Shown: positions 16,261 through 25,638 of the stretch, one piece after another
Layout: every line of letters begins with the position of its first letter
Numbering within the stretch: the first letter of the stretch is position 1
Source: Bacillota bacterium
GTDB lineage: Bacteria > Bacillota > Clostridia > Christensenellales > Aristaeellaceae
Assembly (NCBI GenBank): GCA_023416585.1
Contig: JAEZHM010000089.1
Coordinates: 1-64,000 of the forward strand
Reading direction: 5' to 3'
Length of the DNA: 64,000 nt
Translations under genes and position numbers: made by a program
Notes under the pieces: model-generated
Told to the model about the DNA's origin: nothing
Database searches by the model: none
What the model saw: the letters and a program-made list of their open reading frames with translations, nothing else

Positions 16261-18819
16261 ATGAACTGCCCAAGGCCGACGATCCATTTCATGCTCGGCT
16301 CCCATATGGATCTGTACTGGATGGCACCGCCGCGGGACTGCCTTGACAGGGGCTGCGATATCATCAACCGTGCCCTCGGCTTGTGCCAGCAATATGAGGA
16401 CTACCGGTTTTATATCGAAACGACAGTCTTTGCCGAGTACTATCTTTCACGCTTTCCCGAAAAAAAGGCGCTGCTGCAAAAGCTGATTTCCGAAAACCGG
16501 CTGGAAATCGGTGCGTGCTATGTAGACAGGTATGAGCACATGCATGGCGGCGAATCCATTGTTCGCCACTATATTTACGGAAAGCACTTCCTCGCGGAGC
16601 ATCTGGGGACGGATTTTCGCGGCGCCTGCCATTCTGATCTTCCCGGCCTCTCCCCCCAGATCCCCCAGATCTGCGCATTGTCTCAAATCGACTACTATAT
16701 CCGTGCCCGGGGGCCCCTGGGCCTGTACAACTGGCTGGCCCCCGATGGCAGCAGCACATTGTACGCAAGCGTGGGATATACGTATGGCCGCGTGACAAGT
16801 GAACGGCTCAAGCGGGAAATGGATCAGGCGCCTGCGGATGGGCAGGGCCAATCCCCCGGCGAATTCCTTATGCGCGGCGGCTATGGCGATCTGGAGATGC
16901 CGGATGAACATATTCTTCATGATATCCATGAATTCTGCACCGAATTTCCCGGAACCAAATTTGCCATCTCCTCCCCCTCCCAGGTACTTGGAAAGTACGT
17001 ACAAAACAAGAAATCGCTGCCCACGCTCAGCGGCGAATGGCCGGTGGGCTGGGCAAGCATTGCCGCGGCGAATGTACAGGCTTTCCAGAAGATCTTCCGC
17101 CTGGAAAACGACCTGCTGACACTGGAGAAGCTCGCCGTTCTTGGCGGCCTGTTCGGGGAGGATCTGGCCGACGCGCCGCTTGAAGCGGATTGGTGGACCA
17201 TCCTGGGGCGCTTCAAAGGCGATGCGGGCCCCGTGAAGATCGCTCCGGGACAGGAGCTGTATGAAGCGTGGAAAGCCGTGCTGTTCGTACAGGATCACAA
17301 TTATGCCGGCTTCGGAGGCCCCAAGTCCGAACTGGACAGGGACATCGTATTGCAGCACGCCGGTGCGCTTGTACAAGACCTTACCGTCCGGGCAGCACGG
17401 CGGCTCTTTGATAAAATCCATATACCCGAGGAAATCTGCGGCCAAAAGGTGCTATTTGCGCTGCCTGTTTTCAATCCGCTTGCATGGCACAGGGACGCAA
17501 CCGTCTTCATCCGCGATAAAGGCTTTCAGGCGCTTGGCGATATCCGTATGGTGGACGCCCATGGCCGGGAGGCAAGCTCGGCAAAGGAAGGGGATGCGCT
17601 TTCGCTGCATACCGCATCCTTGCCGCCGCTGGGATACCGGGTCTATTACGGAGTGGCTGCGCAGCATTGCAATGCTCGAAAGGGCGTTGAAACACGCCGG
17701 GCAAATGGGCAAATCATACTGGAAAACGCGTTTTTACGCGTTGCGGTCGATATTGCAAGCGGTACGGTAGAATCACTTTTCGATAAACTGAAGGATCGCG
17801 AACTGGCTGAAAACAGTGCCGGAGCACGCTTTGCAGAGCTTGTGTCCTATGAGGAATCAGGCGTGGATGTAGTCTATGGCTTTACGGGCGGGCGGGCGCG
17901 TGAGGAAAATGCGCGCGTTTCCCTTCACCATGCTGACGCTTTTTCATCATCCATCCTCGTGGAAACAACGCTCCTTGGAAGCCGCGTCACAAAAACATTG
18001 ACCCTGGAAAAGGATAGCGCAGCCCTTGGCCTGCAGATCGAAATGTACTGGTGGGGCATGAAGGACCAGCAGGTGCGCCTTTGCCTTCCCTTTTCGAAAA
18101 CAGGCTACCACTGTACGCGGTATGGCGTCCCGTATTACGCCATGACATGGCCGGACATGATGCAGGGCATTAACGACGATGTGGTGCTCGGCGTAGGCGC
18201 GTTCAATCCTGACGAGATCGACGCCTGTTCCCGCAAGCATATCCGCGATGTGGAAAAGTGGCTGGATGTAGGGTATGAGGGATCCGGCGTCACGCTTACA
18301 ACATCCACAACTTCCGTCTTCATCGACGGCAGCCGGATTGAACCACTCCTTCTGCGCACAGGGGTGAGCTGCGGCGATCCGAACGTCTGGGTTCTGAACC
18401 AGGGCCGCCAGTGCTGGGATTATACCATTAGGCCCCACGCCCAGGAGGAAACAGCGGAGCGCTCCGGCTGGGAAGCGGCGGCACCGCCCCTGATGCGGCT
18501 GTGCATGCCTCAGGACGGTGTGATTTCAGGCGATGAAAAGTCCTTTTTTGCAGTCACAGGCGCAAAGGTTGTCGTGACTTCGGTCAAGCCTGCCTATAGC
18601 AGCGCCCGAGACGTCATTGTCCGCTTTTACGAAACGGATGGCTCGGGGGGAGAGGTAACCGTAACCTGCCCGCTGCTGGTGGAGGATTGCTGGCAAGTCG
18701 ATTTGCTGGAGCAGAAAATGAGCGCGGCGGCACATACAGGCCGCGTTGTGCATGTGCCTGTCCGGCCTTATGAGATCAAAACATTGCACATCCGGTTCAA
18801 AGAGGAGGAAAAACCGTGA
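16261..18819 (+). CDS. GH38-like glycosidase, copy 2
   Basis: 852 residues, no signal peptide, GGGAGG 7 bases before the ATG, 16 bases after copy 1. Metal site GSHMDLYWM (His15, Asp17), CHSDLPGLSPQIPQI with the probable nucleophile Asp, and VQDHNYAGFGGP with the third ligand. Compared with copy 1 it has a different substrate loop (APPRDCLDRGCDIINRAL) that is nearly identical in copy 3, so copies 2 and 3 are a later duplication. It probably removes a different residue, or the other linkage, of the same glycan. The gene overlaps copy 3 by four bases, so they are translationally coupled. Confidence 0.87.
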   Translation: MNCPRPTIHFMLGSHMDLYWMAPPRDCLDRGCDIINRALGLCQQYEDYRFYIETTVFAEYYLSRFPEKKALLQKLISENRLEIGACYVDRYEHMHGGESIVRHYIYGKHFLAEHLGTDFRGACHSDLPGLSPQIPQICALSQIDYYIRARGPLGLYNWLAPDGSSTLYASVGYTYGRVTSERLKREMDQAPADGQGQSPGEFLMRGGYGDLEMPDEHILHDIHEFCTEFPGTKFAISSPSQVLGKYVQNKKSLPTLSGEWPVGWASIAAANVQAFQKIFRLENDLLTLEKLAVLGGLFGEDLADAPLEADWWTILGRFKGDAGPVKIAPGQELYEAWKAVLFVQDHNYAGFGGPKSELDRDIVLQHAGALVQDLTVRAARRLFDKIHIPEEICGQKVLFALPVFNPLAWHRDATVFIRDKGFQALGDIRMVDAHGREASSAKEGDALSLHTASLPPLGYRVYYGVAAQHCNARKGVETRRANGQIILENAFLRVAVDIASGTVESLFDKLKDRELAENSAGARFAELVSYEESGVDVVYGFTGGRAREENARVSLHHADAFSSSILVETTLLGSRVTKTLTLEKDSAALGLQIEMYWWGMKDQQVRLCLPFSKTGYHCTRYGVPYYAMTWPDMMQGINDDVVLGVGAFNPDEIDACSRKHIRDVEKWLDVGYEGSGVTLTTSTTSVFIDGSRIEPLLLRTGVSCGDPNVWVLNQGRQCWDYTIRPHAQEETAERSGWEAAAPPLMRLCMPQDGVISGDEKSFFAVTGAKVVVTSVKPAYSSARDVIVRFYETDGSGGEVTVTCPLLVEDCWQVDLLEQKMSAAAHTGRVVHVPVRPYEIKTLHIRFKEEEKP

Positions 18820-21398
18820 GCGATCTGAAAACACGCATCAAAATCAGTTTTATGATGGGTTCCCATATGGACCTTTACTGGATGGCTCCGCCACGCGACT
18901 GTCTGGACAGGGGATGCGACATCATCAACCGTGCGCTGGATCTGTGCGGTGAACATTCGGAATACTGCTTCTATATTGAGTCGACCGTTTTTACGGAGTA
19001 TTATCTTGAGCACTTCCCCCAAAACAAGGAGGCGCTCAAGAAGCTGATGGACGCGGGACGCTTTGAAATTGCGGGCTGCTATGTAGACCGCTACGAGCAT
19101 ATGCACGGCGGCGAATCCATTGCGCGCCATCACATCTACGGCCAGCGGTATCTGAAGAAGGAACTCAACTATCACGCCCTGAGCACATGCCATTCAGACT
19201 TGCCCGGCCTTTCCCCGCAGGTACCGCAAATTTGCGCATTGTCCGGCATCAAGTACTACATACGGGCGCGGGGGCCGCTGGGCGTGTACAATTGGGCCGC
19301 CCCAGACGGGACAAAGATCCTTTACTGCTCGGTGGGCTATTCCTATGGCAAGGTCAGCGGCGAACGTCTCGCCAGGGAAATCGGCAGCATCGAAAAGGGC
19401 AACAGCACAGGCAAGCTTTCCCCGCATTACGTTATGCGAGGCGGGTACGGCGACCTGCAAATGGCCGATGACACCATCATCCCAGCGCTGGAAAAGTTTA
19501 AGGCGGATTACCCCGAGATTGATTTTGACATCTCCACGCCGGCAGCCGTTTTCGATAGGTATGACAAGGATCCCGCTCTCAAAGCCGTACTGCCTCAGAT
19601 CAGCGGTGAGTGGCCGGTGGGCTGGGCGAGCGTAGTACCGGGCAATGTTCGCGCTTTCCAAAAAAGCTTTGCCCAGGAAAACTACCTTCTGTCGCTGGAA
19701 AAGCTGGCGTCGTTTGGCCTGCTGCTGGGTGAAAAGGTTGCGGTGCCCGGCGGCGAGGCCGACTGGTGGATCGCGTTGGGGCGCTTCAAGGGGGATATCC
19801 GGCCCAAGCCTGTCCCCGATGGCCTGGAGCTGTATGAAGCCTGGAAGGCCGAAATGTTTACACAGGATCATAACTATTCCGGATTTGGCGGGCCTAAAAC
19901 CGACCTGGACCGGGACATCATCAAGCAGCATTCCCACGCCTACAGCGAGCAAATCGAAAAAAGCGGCATGGCAAACCTCACCAGGCACATTGCCCCACCT
20001 GCGGCTCTTGCAGACAAAGAGATTCTGTGCGCGTTAACAGTGGTCAACCCGCTGACATGGGAGCGCGACGCACTTTCCTGTGTGGACATGAACGGCGTGC
20101 CCGCGGTCAAAGCGAGCGCCTTCCAGGTGGTCGATGCGGCCGGCCGCAAAGCGGAACACGCGCTTGATGGCGATACACTGCGGTTTGCCGCCCATAACCT
20201 GCCATCCTCAGGCTACAAAATGTTCTATGTGGTCAAAAGTGCAAAGGCAAAGCAGGGCGGCTCCTGGTTCGACACCGTCACATGCGCCGGTCAGCTTTTG
20301 CTGGAAACGCCGCATTACCGCGCTGCCTTCGACCATGCAAGCGGAACGGTCTCATCGCTGTTTGACAAGCGCCTTTCCCGCGAGCTTACCGGTAACACAA
20401 CCGCCACCCGCTTTGGGGAAATCATTTCTATGGCGGAGGAAGGCTCATACGTCACCTATGATTTCACCGGCGTCCAGGTTCGCGACTCGGACAGCCCCTG
20501 CAAGGTTTTCATAGAAGAAGCAAACGATGTGCGCGTCAGCGTCTGTGTGGAAACATCCATCTTCGGCGCGCGCACGCTGAAGCATTTCGTTTTCTACAAG
20601 GCGCTGAATATCATCGAAATCAAGCTGGACATGTTTTGGTGGGGCAAAAAGAATGAGTGCATGAAGCTTTGCCTGCCCTTTAACCCTGATGGCTTCGACC
20701 AAACGCGCTATGGCGTGCCTTTCTATTCGATGAAGTGGCCTGAAATGATGACGGGTATCGACGATGATGTGGTGCTGGGCGTGGGTGCAATCAACAGGGA
20801 TGAAATCAAGCCTGAATACAGGCGCCATATGCGCGATGTGACCAAATGGGTCGACGTGGGCTACGGCAACTGGGGCGTGACCATCGGTACGCATCTGCCG
20901 CTTATGCGCATACAGGACAGCAATATTGAAGCTTTCTTCCTGCGCACCGGCGTCAGCTGCGGCGATCCCCACGCCTGGGTGCTCAGCCAGGGCCATCAGC
21001 AATGGACGTATACGCTTCATCCCCACGAAGGCGATTCGGTCACCGGAAATGCTTACCGCTTCGGCTGGGAGCAGGGCACGCCGGTTCTTACGCAAGCGGG
21101 CGCGGTACAGGCCGGCACGCTGCCGGATCATGAGATGTCCTTCTTTGGCGTTGACCGGGACAACATCATCGTCAGCGCCATCAAGCCGGCGTATGACATA
21201 CCCGGCGCGGTGCTCATACGCCTGTTTGAAACAGCCGGGAAGGCCGGTGATGCACGCATTTCCTGCGTAAGGCCCATCCGCTCTGCCTGGGCGGCCAACC
21301 TGCTGGAAGAAAAATCAAACGCGCTGGCAGTAAGCGGCAATACTATTACCGTAAACGTGAACGCATACATGATCCAAAACATACTCGTGGAATTTTAG
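18816..21398 (+). CDS. GH38-like glycosidase, copy 3
   Basis: 860 residues, starting at a GTG that overlaps the stop of copy 2; GAGGAGG lies before it. Motifs match copy 2 closely: GSHMDLYWMAPPRDCLDRG, YEHMHGGESIARH, CHSDLPGLSPQVPQI, TQDHNYSGFGGP and, in the C-terminal part, TGVSCGDPHAWVL. It is cytoplasmic. Retention of two close copies side by side suggests that they either differ in specificity or form a hetero-oligomer. The stop codon is TAG. Confidence 0.87.
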   Translation: MSDLKTRIKISFMMGSHMDLYWMAPPRDCLDRGCDIINRALDLCGEHSEYCFYIESTVFTEYYLEHFPQNKEALKKLMDAGRFEIAGCYVDRYEHMHGGESIARHHIYGQRYLKKELNYHALSTCHSDLPGLSPQVPQICALSGIKYYIRARGPLGVYNWAAPDGTKILYCSVGYSYGKVSGERLAREIGSIEKGNSTGKLSPHYVMRGGYGDLQMADDTIIPALEKFKADYPEIDFDISTPAAVFDRYDKDPALKAVLPQISGEWPVGWASVVPGNVRAFQKSFAQENYLLSLEKLASFGLLLGEKVAVPGGEADWWIALGRFKGDIRPKPVPDGLELYEAWKAEMFTQDHNYSGFGGPKTDLDRDIIKQHSHAYSEQIEKSGMANLTRHIAPPAALADKEILCALTVVNPLTWERDALSCVDMNGVPAVKASAFQVVDAAGRKAEHALDGDTLRFAAHNLPSSGYKMFYVVKSAKAKQGGSWFDTVTCAGQLLLETPHYRAAFDHASGTVSSLFDKRLSRELTGNTTATRFGEIISMAEEGSYVTYDFTGVQVRDSDSPCKVFIEEANDVRVSVCVETSIFGARTLKHFVFYKALNIIEIKLDMFWWGKKNECMKLCLPFNPDGFDQTRYGVPFYSMKWPEMMTGIDDDVVLGVGAINRDEIKPEYRRHMRDVTKWVDVGYGNWGVTIGTHLPLMRIQDSNIEAFFLRTGVSCGDPHAWVLSQGHQQWTYTLHPHEGDSVTGNAYRFGWEQGTPVLTQAGAVQAGTLPDHEMSFFGVDRDNIIVSAIKPAYDIPGAVLIRLFETAGKAGDARISCVRPIRSAWAANLLEEKSNALAVSGNTITVNVNAYMIQNILVEF

Positions 21399-21415
21399 CG
21401 GTCAGGAGGAAAAAT

Positions 21416-22381
21416 ATGCTTCGTATAGCTGATATGCTCACGGCACAGCCAACAGAAATGTGGGCGCTGGACAGGCAATTGGGTGTCAGGGAGGCGGTCT
21501 GCAACCTGCCTTATGCGGACCCATCGTTTGATTATTCGGACTTCCATCAGCTCAAAACCATTTATGACCGGTTTAAGGAATACGGTTTTAACGTTACGGT
21601 GATCGAAGGCGCACCGCCCAACGAAAAAATCAAGCTCGGCCTGCCCGGGCGCGATGAGGAGATCGCAAAATTCTGCGCGCTCCTTGAGAATATGGGCAGG
21701 CTTGGCATTGAGATCATGTGCTATAACTTCATGCCCGTGCTGGGATGGTTCCGAAGCGAGATGAACATCCCCTCCCGGGGCGGCGCACTGGTGACCGGCT
21801 ACCAGCATGCGCAAATGCAGGGAGAGCCGCTAACCTGGGCCGGAGAGGTATCCCAGGAGCGGATGTGGGATAATTACGAATATTTCATACACCGGGTGCT
21901 GCCTGTGGCGGAAAAGGCAAATGTCAAGCTGGCGCTGCACCCTGACGATCCGCCCATTACGCCCATCCGGGGCCTTTCGCGCATCTTGATCAGCGCAGAT
22001 GCTTTCGCCCGGGCACTGTCCCTTTCCGACAGCCCATATCACGGCATTACGTTCTGCCAGGGCTGCTTTGCCACCATGTGCGAGGATATTCCTAAAACCA
22101 TCCGTCGCTTTGGCAAGGAGAAAATATTCTTCGTACATTTCCGCGACGTGCAGGGCGACGCCGCATGCTTTCAGGAAACTTTTCACGACGCGGGAAAGAC
22201 GGATATGCGAAAGGCTCTGGCCGCGTATCTGGATGCCGGGATCGAGGCACCGATCCGCGTGGACCATGTGCCGACCATGGCGGGCGAGGAAAACGGCAAA
22301 CCGGGATACATGTTCAAGGGCCGCCTGTACGCCATAGGCTACCTGCGCGGCTTGTTGGAAGGGCTTGGATATAAAGTATAA
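21416..22381 (+). CDS. uxuA: Mannonate dehydratase
   Basis: 321 residues, somewhat short for UxuA but with its motifs: MCYNFMPVLGW, LALHPDDPP with the metal-binding His, FCQGCFATM, FFVHFRDV and the C-terminal DHVPTM. UxuA removes water from D-mannonate to give 2-keto-3-deoxygluconate, with Mn or Fe as cofactor. AGGAGG precedes the ATG. Position after the GH38 genes and near an SDR implies that the glycan releases a hexuronic acid or an aldonic acid. A related dehydratase of the same TIM-barrel group is the main alternative. Confidence 0.88.
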   Translation: MLRIADMLTAQPTEMWALDRQLGVREAVCNLPYADPSFDYSDFHQLKTIYDRFKEYGFNVTVIEGAPPNEKIKLGLPGRDEEIAKFCALLENMGRLGIEIMCYNFMPVLGWFRSEMNIPSRGGALVTGYQHAQMQGEPLTWAGEVSQERMWDNYEYFIHRVLPVAEKANVKLALHPDDPPITPIRGLSRILISADAFARALSLSDSPYHGITFCQGCFATMCEDIPKTIRRFGKEKIFFVHFRDVQGDAACFQETFHDAGKTDMRKALAAYLDAGIEAPIRVDHVPTMAGEENGKPGYMFKGRLYAIGYLRGLLEGLGYKV

Positions 22382-22414
22382 CCAAAGCAAAATGAAGATT
22401 GTGGGGGAAAACAA

Positions 22415-23104
22415 ATGGAGCTTTCCAAAATTGTCGAGTACCGTGAAAAGCTTTTGCAGTCCTATTCGGCCGATATTTATGATGTGATGGACGCCATGGG
22501 CTACGGAAACCAGTGCATGGACCTGGCGATAGCGCCCCTCTCGGAAAAAATGAAGGTCTGCGGCCCCGCGTTCACTATTTGGGGTATACGGGAACCGCGC
22601 TTTGACGCGGAACTGCCGCGCCCGGACTTTGATAATTGCGCGCTGTTTGACAAGTTCACCCCCGGCTGTGTTATCGTCTTGAACGCCGAAAAGGATGATG
22701 CGGCCGGCCACTGGGGTGAGATGATGAGCTATGGAGCCCGCGCGGCGGGGGCCGCCGGCGCCGTGATCGACGGCGGCACACGCGATAAGCCCGGCATACT
22801 GGAGATTGAAAATTGGGCATGCTTTGCGCGCTACACCTCACCCATAGAATCTAAAAAGCGCTGGCGCCCACGGGAAATTCAAATACCGATCTACGTGTCC
22901 GGCGCACTGAGCAAAAGCCTGCTGGTTCGGCCGGGCGACTGGATCTTTGGCGATGTGGATGCGGTTCTGGTCATACCCCATGAGATTTTGGACGAGGTTA
23001 CCGTAAAGGTGATGGAGCTGTCGGAGAAAGAACGCCTTTCACGCATTGACTTTAACAATGGCGCGACGTTCCGCGAGGTGTTCAACAAATACAGGCGGGC
23101 ATAG
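22415..23104 (+). CDS. RraA-family protein (aldolase-like)
   Basis: 229 residues with the RraA/HMG-aldolase fold: ADIYDVMDAMGYGNQ at the start, CGPAFTI, the loop GEMMSYGARAAGAAGAVIDG, GGTRDKPGI with the Arg-Asp pair that binds metal and substrate, and GDWIFGDVDAVLVIP. Some family members are class II aldolases that split 4-hydroxy-4-methyl-2-oxoglutarate or decarboxylate oxaloacetate. In sugar-acid clusters they probably act on a keto acid. The exact reaction here is not known. It ends in TAG and the next gene follows closely. Confidence 0.85.
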   Translation: MELSKIVEYREKLLQSYSADIYDVMDAMGYGNQCMDLAIAPLSEKMKVCGPAFTIWGIREPRFDAELPRPDFDNCALFDKFTPGCVIVLNAEKDDAAGHWGEMMSYGARAAGAAGAVIDGGTRDKPGILEIENWACFARYTSPIESKKRWRPREIQIPIYVSGALSKSLLVRPGDWIFGDVDAVLVIPHEILDEVTVKVMELSEKERLSRIDFNNGATFREVFNKYRRA

Positions 23105-23122
23105 ATGCCATGGAGGAACGGC

Positions 23123-24406
23123 ATGCAGGAAGTCATTAAAATTTCCGATCAGCCTATGGGTCTGTCCGGTCAGGATGTCGTTAAGGGGCTGGAGGAAGCG
23201 CTTATGCCCCTGCGAGGAAAACTGAAAAAGGTATTGCTGCTGCCGCCTGATTATACCCGCGTCTATTCCGGCGTAGGGCAGGTGACCGCATCGTGTTACC
23301 GCTTGCTCAAGGGTTTTTGCACGGTCCATGTGATGCCGGCCCTTGGCACGCATGAGGCGATGACGCCGGCGGAGATACTGGATATGTTCGAAGGGGCGGT
23401 CGACCCCGGGGAGATCATTTATCACAACTGGCGTACCGATGTGCGCAAAATAGGCGAGGTGCCCTCCGATGTGGCCGCAACCATATCCCAGGGCCTGTTC
23501 AGCGAGCCGATTGATGTGGAGGTTAACGCAAGGCTGCTTGATCCTTCTTACGACCTGATCATCTCCCTTGGGCAGGTAGTCCCGCACGAGGTCGCCGGGA
23601 TGTCCAACTACAGCAAGAATATCTTTGTGGGCTGCGGCGGGTACAACATGATCAGCAAAACCCACCTGCTCAGCGCAGCATGGGGTGTAAAGCGCGTGCT
23701 CGGACAGACAGACTCGCCGGTGCGAGCAGTATTCGATTACGCGCAGGAGCACTTTGCATCGCACCTGCCGCTGCTTTTCGTGCTGGCTGTTTCCGCTCCC
23801 CATGAACAAAGAAACCGCCTGCGAGGCCTGTATATCGGCGGACAGGACAGAAGCCTTTTTACCCGCGCGGCTGAGCAAAGCGCCAGGCTGAACATTAATT
23901 ATTTGGACCGGCCTGTAAAAAAAGTTGTGGCCTATATGGATGAAAAAGAATTCAAAAGCGTGTGGGTTGGCAACAAGGCGATATACCGTACCTGCATGTT
24001 GCTTGCACCTGGCGGCGAGCTGCTGATCATCGCCCCGGGCATCCGCAAATTTGGTGAGGATATGCAAAATGATGCGCTGATACGCCGGTTTGGTTATCAG
24101 GGCACACAAAAGACAATGGAACTCATGCATAGGGAGCCGGCGCTGGCAGCCAACGAAAGCGTTGCGGCCCATTTGATGCAAGGCTCCAGCGACGGGCAAT
24201 TTACCGTCACGTATGCGGCCGGTCACCTGTCCCGGAAGGATGTGGAAGGCGTGGGATACCGCTATATGTCCCTGAAAGAAGCCATGGAGCGGTATGTGCC
24301 CGGTGATCTTTCAGACGGCTGCTACCAGACTGAGGACGGCGAAAGCTATTACTTTGCCGGACATCCCGCAGCCGGATTGTGGATGGCCCGGAATCGACAG
24401 CAGTAA
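23123..24406 (+). CDS. LarA-like nickel-dependent racemase/epimerase family protein
   Basis: 427 residues from the ATG at 23123 (GGAGG 6 bases before; an upstream ATG at 23108 overlaps that site). LarA-type motifs: LPPDYTRVYSGVG, GTHEAMT with the first catalytic His, PHEVAGMSNYSKN with a second His and the Lys that would hold the nickel pincer cofactor, and SKTHLL. LarA homologues racemise or epimerise 2-hydroxy acids, including sugar acids, by hydride transfer. The substrate here is probably an aldonate or a related hydroxy acid. The cofactor genes larB, larC and larE are not in the window. Confidence 0.82.
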   Translation: MQEVIKISDQPMGLSGQDVVKGLEEALMPLRGKLKKVLLLPPDYTRVYSGVGQVTASCYRLLKGFCTVHVMPALGTHEAMTPAEILDMFEGAVDPGEIIYHNWRTDVRKIGEVPSDVAATISQGLFSEPIDVEVNARLLDPSYDLIISLGQVVPHEVAGMSNYSKNIFVGCGGYNMISKTHLLSAAWGVKRVLGQTDSPVRAVFDYAQEHFASHLPLLFVLAVSAPHEQRNRLRGLYIGGQDRSLFTRAAEQSARLNINYLDRPVKKVVAYMDEKEFKSVWVGNKAIYRTCMLLAPGGELLIIAPGIRKFGEDMQNDALIRRFGYQGTQKTMELMHREPALAANESVAAHLMQGSSDGQFTVTYAAGHLSRKDVEGVGYRYMSLKEAMERYVPGDLSDGCYQTEDGESYYFAGHPAAGLWMARNRQQ

Positions 24407-24419
24407 GGGAGTGTATGGC

Positions 24420-25550
24420 ATGAAAATAACCAATGTGGAGGTCATTAAAACCACAAAGCCCATTCCGCTTCCCGGCGAATACCGCGCGGCATGGTTTGAA
24501 CCCGACGGCGGCCCCGTAACAAGCTATGGCGTATCTTTTTACAAGATTTCAACAGACGAGGGGATCGTTGGGTACGGGCCGCACGCGGGCAACCCTGACC
24601 CATACCTGCTCAAATGCCTCATCGGGATGGACCCTTTTCATGTGGAATCCTTTTGGAACAGCGCCATGCTGGGCCTGGATGTAAACTTTGGCCGCGGCTC
24701 TTACGGCGGCTATGATGTGGCGTTGTGGGATATCATCGGCAAGGCAGCCGGGCTGCCTGTCTACAAGCTGCTGGGGGCCCGTGCCGACAAAATGATGGTG
24801 TATGCCGCCACATCGCGGCTTTTAACGCCGCAGGAGCACATCCGTCAGGTTCAGCACTTGATGGAGTTGGGCTTCAAGGCTGTTAAGCTGCGGCTGCACC
24901 GCCCGGATTACCTGGAGGATCTGAAGGTGGTTCAGGCGGTGCGCAAAGCCTGCGGAGACAAGCTGTTAATCGTCGTGGATGCCAACCAGAACCACCGGGC
25001 GATCAACTACAAATGGTGGTCGCGGGAGACTGCGCGCTTTATGTGCAGGGAGCTTGAGGCATTGGGGGTATATTTCTTTGAGGAACCGCTGGGCAGAAAA
25101 GATTATGACGGGCTGGCCATGCTTTCAGAGGAATTTGACATGCTCATCGCCGGCGGGGAGCACGCCATGAACATTTATGAGTTCAAGGAGCACCTTGATT
25201 ACAATACGTATGATGTTTTCCAGCCCGACGTTATCCTGGGCGATATTGGGATCACGGGAACAAGGAAGCTTGCCCACGCCGCGGAATTTCACAAGAAGCT
25301 GATCATCCCGCACGTTTGCGGGCTTGGAAGCTTCGCACTGAATTTTGCCGCGATGCTGCAGGCCGCCGTGAGCCTGAACAACTGTCCCATGCTGGAGTTC
25401 CCGTACGACCCGCCCTTCCTTACCACCGAAAGCCAGCAGTTTTATTTGAAGGATAAATTTTTCATTGACGCTGACGGCTGCGTTGCCCTGCCGCAGACAC
25501 CCGGCATCGGCATACAGATCGATGAGGAAGCGCTTGCAAGGTATCTTTAA
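24420..25550 (+). CDS. Enolase-superfamily sugar-acid dehydratase (mandelate racemase/muconate lactonizing group)
   Basis: 376 residues from the ATG at 24420, with GGGAG upstream. Domain order is as in the superfamily: capping domain 1-120 (FGRGSYGGYDVALWDIIGK), then a barrel with KAVKLRLHR on the second strand, the three metal ligands in VVDANQNH, FFEEPLG and AGGEHAM, and the general-base His in IIPHVCGLG. Members dehydrate acid sugars such as gluconate, galactonate or mannonate to 2-keto-3-deoxy acids. With uxuA in the same operon it would deal with another stereoisomer, perhaps the product of the LarA-like enzyme. It is the last gene of the operon, before a strong terminator. Confidence 0.87.
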   Translation: MKITNVEVIKTTKPIPLPGEYRAAWFEPDGGPVTSYGVSFYKISTDEGIVGYGPHAGNPDPYLLKCLIGMDPFHVESFWNSAMLGLDVNFGRGSYGGYDVALWDIIGKAAGLPVYKLLGARADKMMVYAATSRLLTPQEHIRQVQHLMELGFKAVKLRLHRPDYLEDLKVVQAVRKACGDKLLIVVDANQNHRAINYKWWSRETARFMCRELEALGVYFFEEPLGRKDYDGLAMLSEEFDMLIAGGEHAMNIYEFKEHLDYNTYDVFQPDVILGDIGITGTRKLAHAAEFHKKLIIPHVCGLGSFALNFAAMLQAAVSLNNCPMLEFPYDPPFLTTESQQFYLKDKFFIDADGCVALPQTPGIGIQIDEEALARYL

Positions 25551-25558
25551 TTGAAAAT

Positions 25559-25589
25559 GTGTTGAAGGAGATCTCCTTCAACACCTTTT
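25559..25589 (+). terminator. Terminator of the long sugar operon
   Basis: A perfect 26-base palindrome (arms GTGTTGAAGGAGA / TCTCCTTCAACAC) followed by CTTTTCC. Confidence 0.85.
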
Positions 25590-25638
25590 CCATCCTCCTA
25601 ACGAAGATGCCCCTATTCAACATATACGGGAGTGCGCC

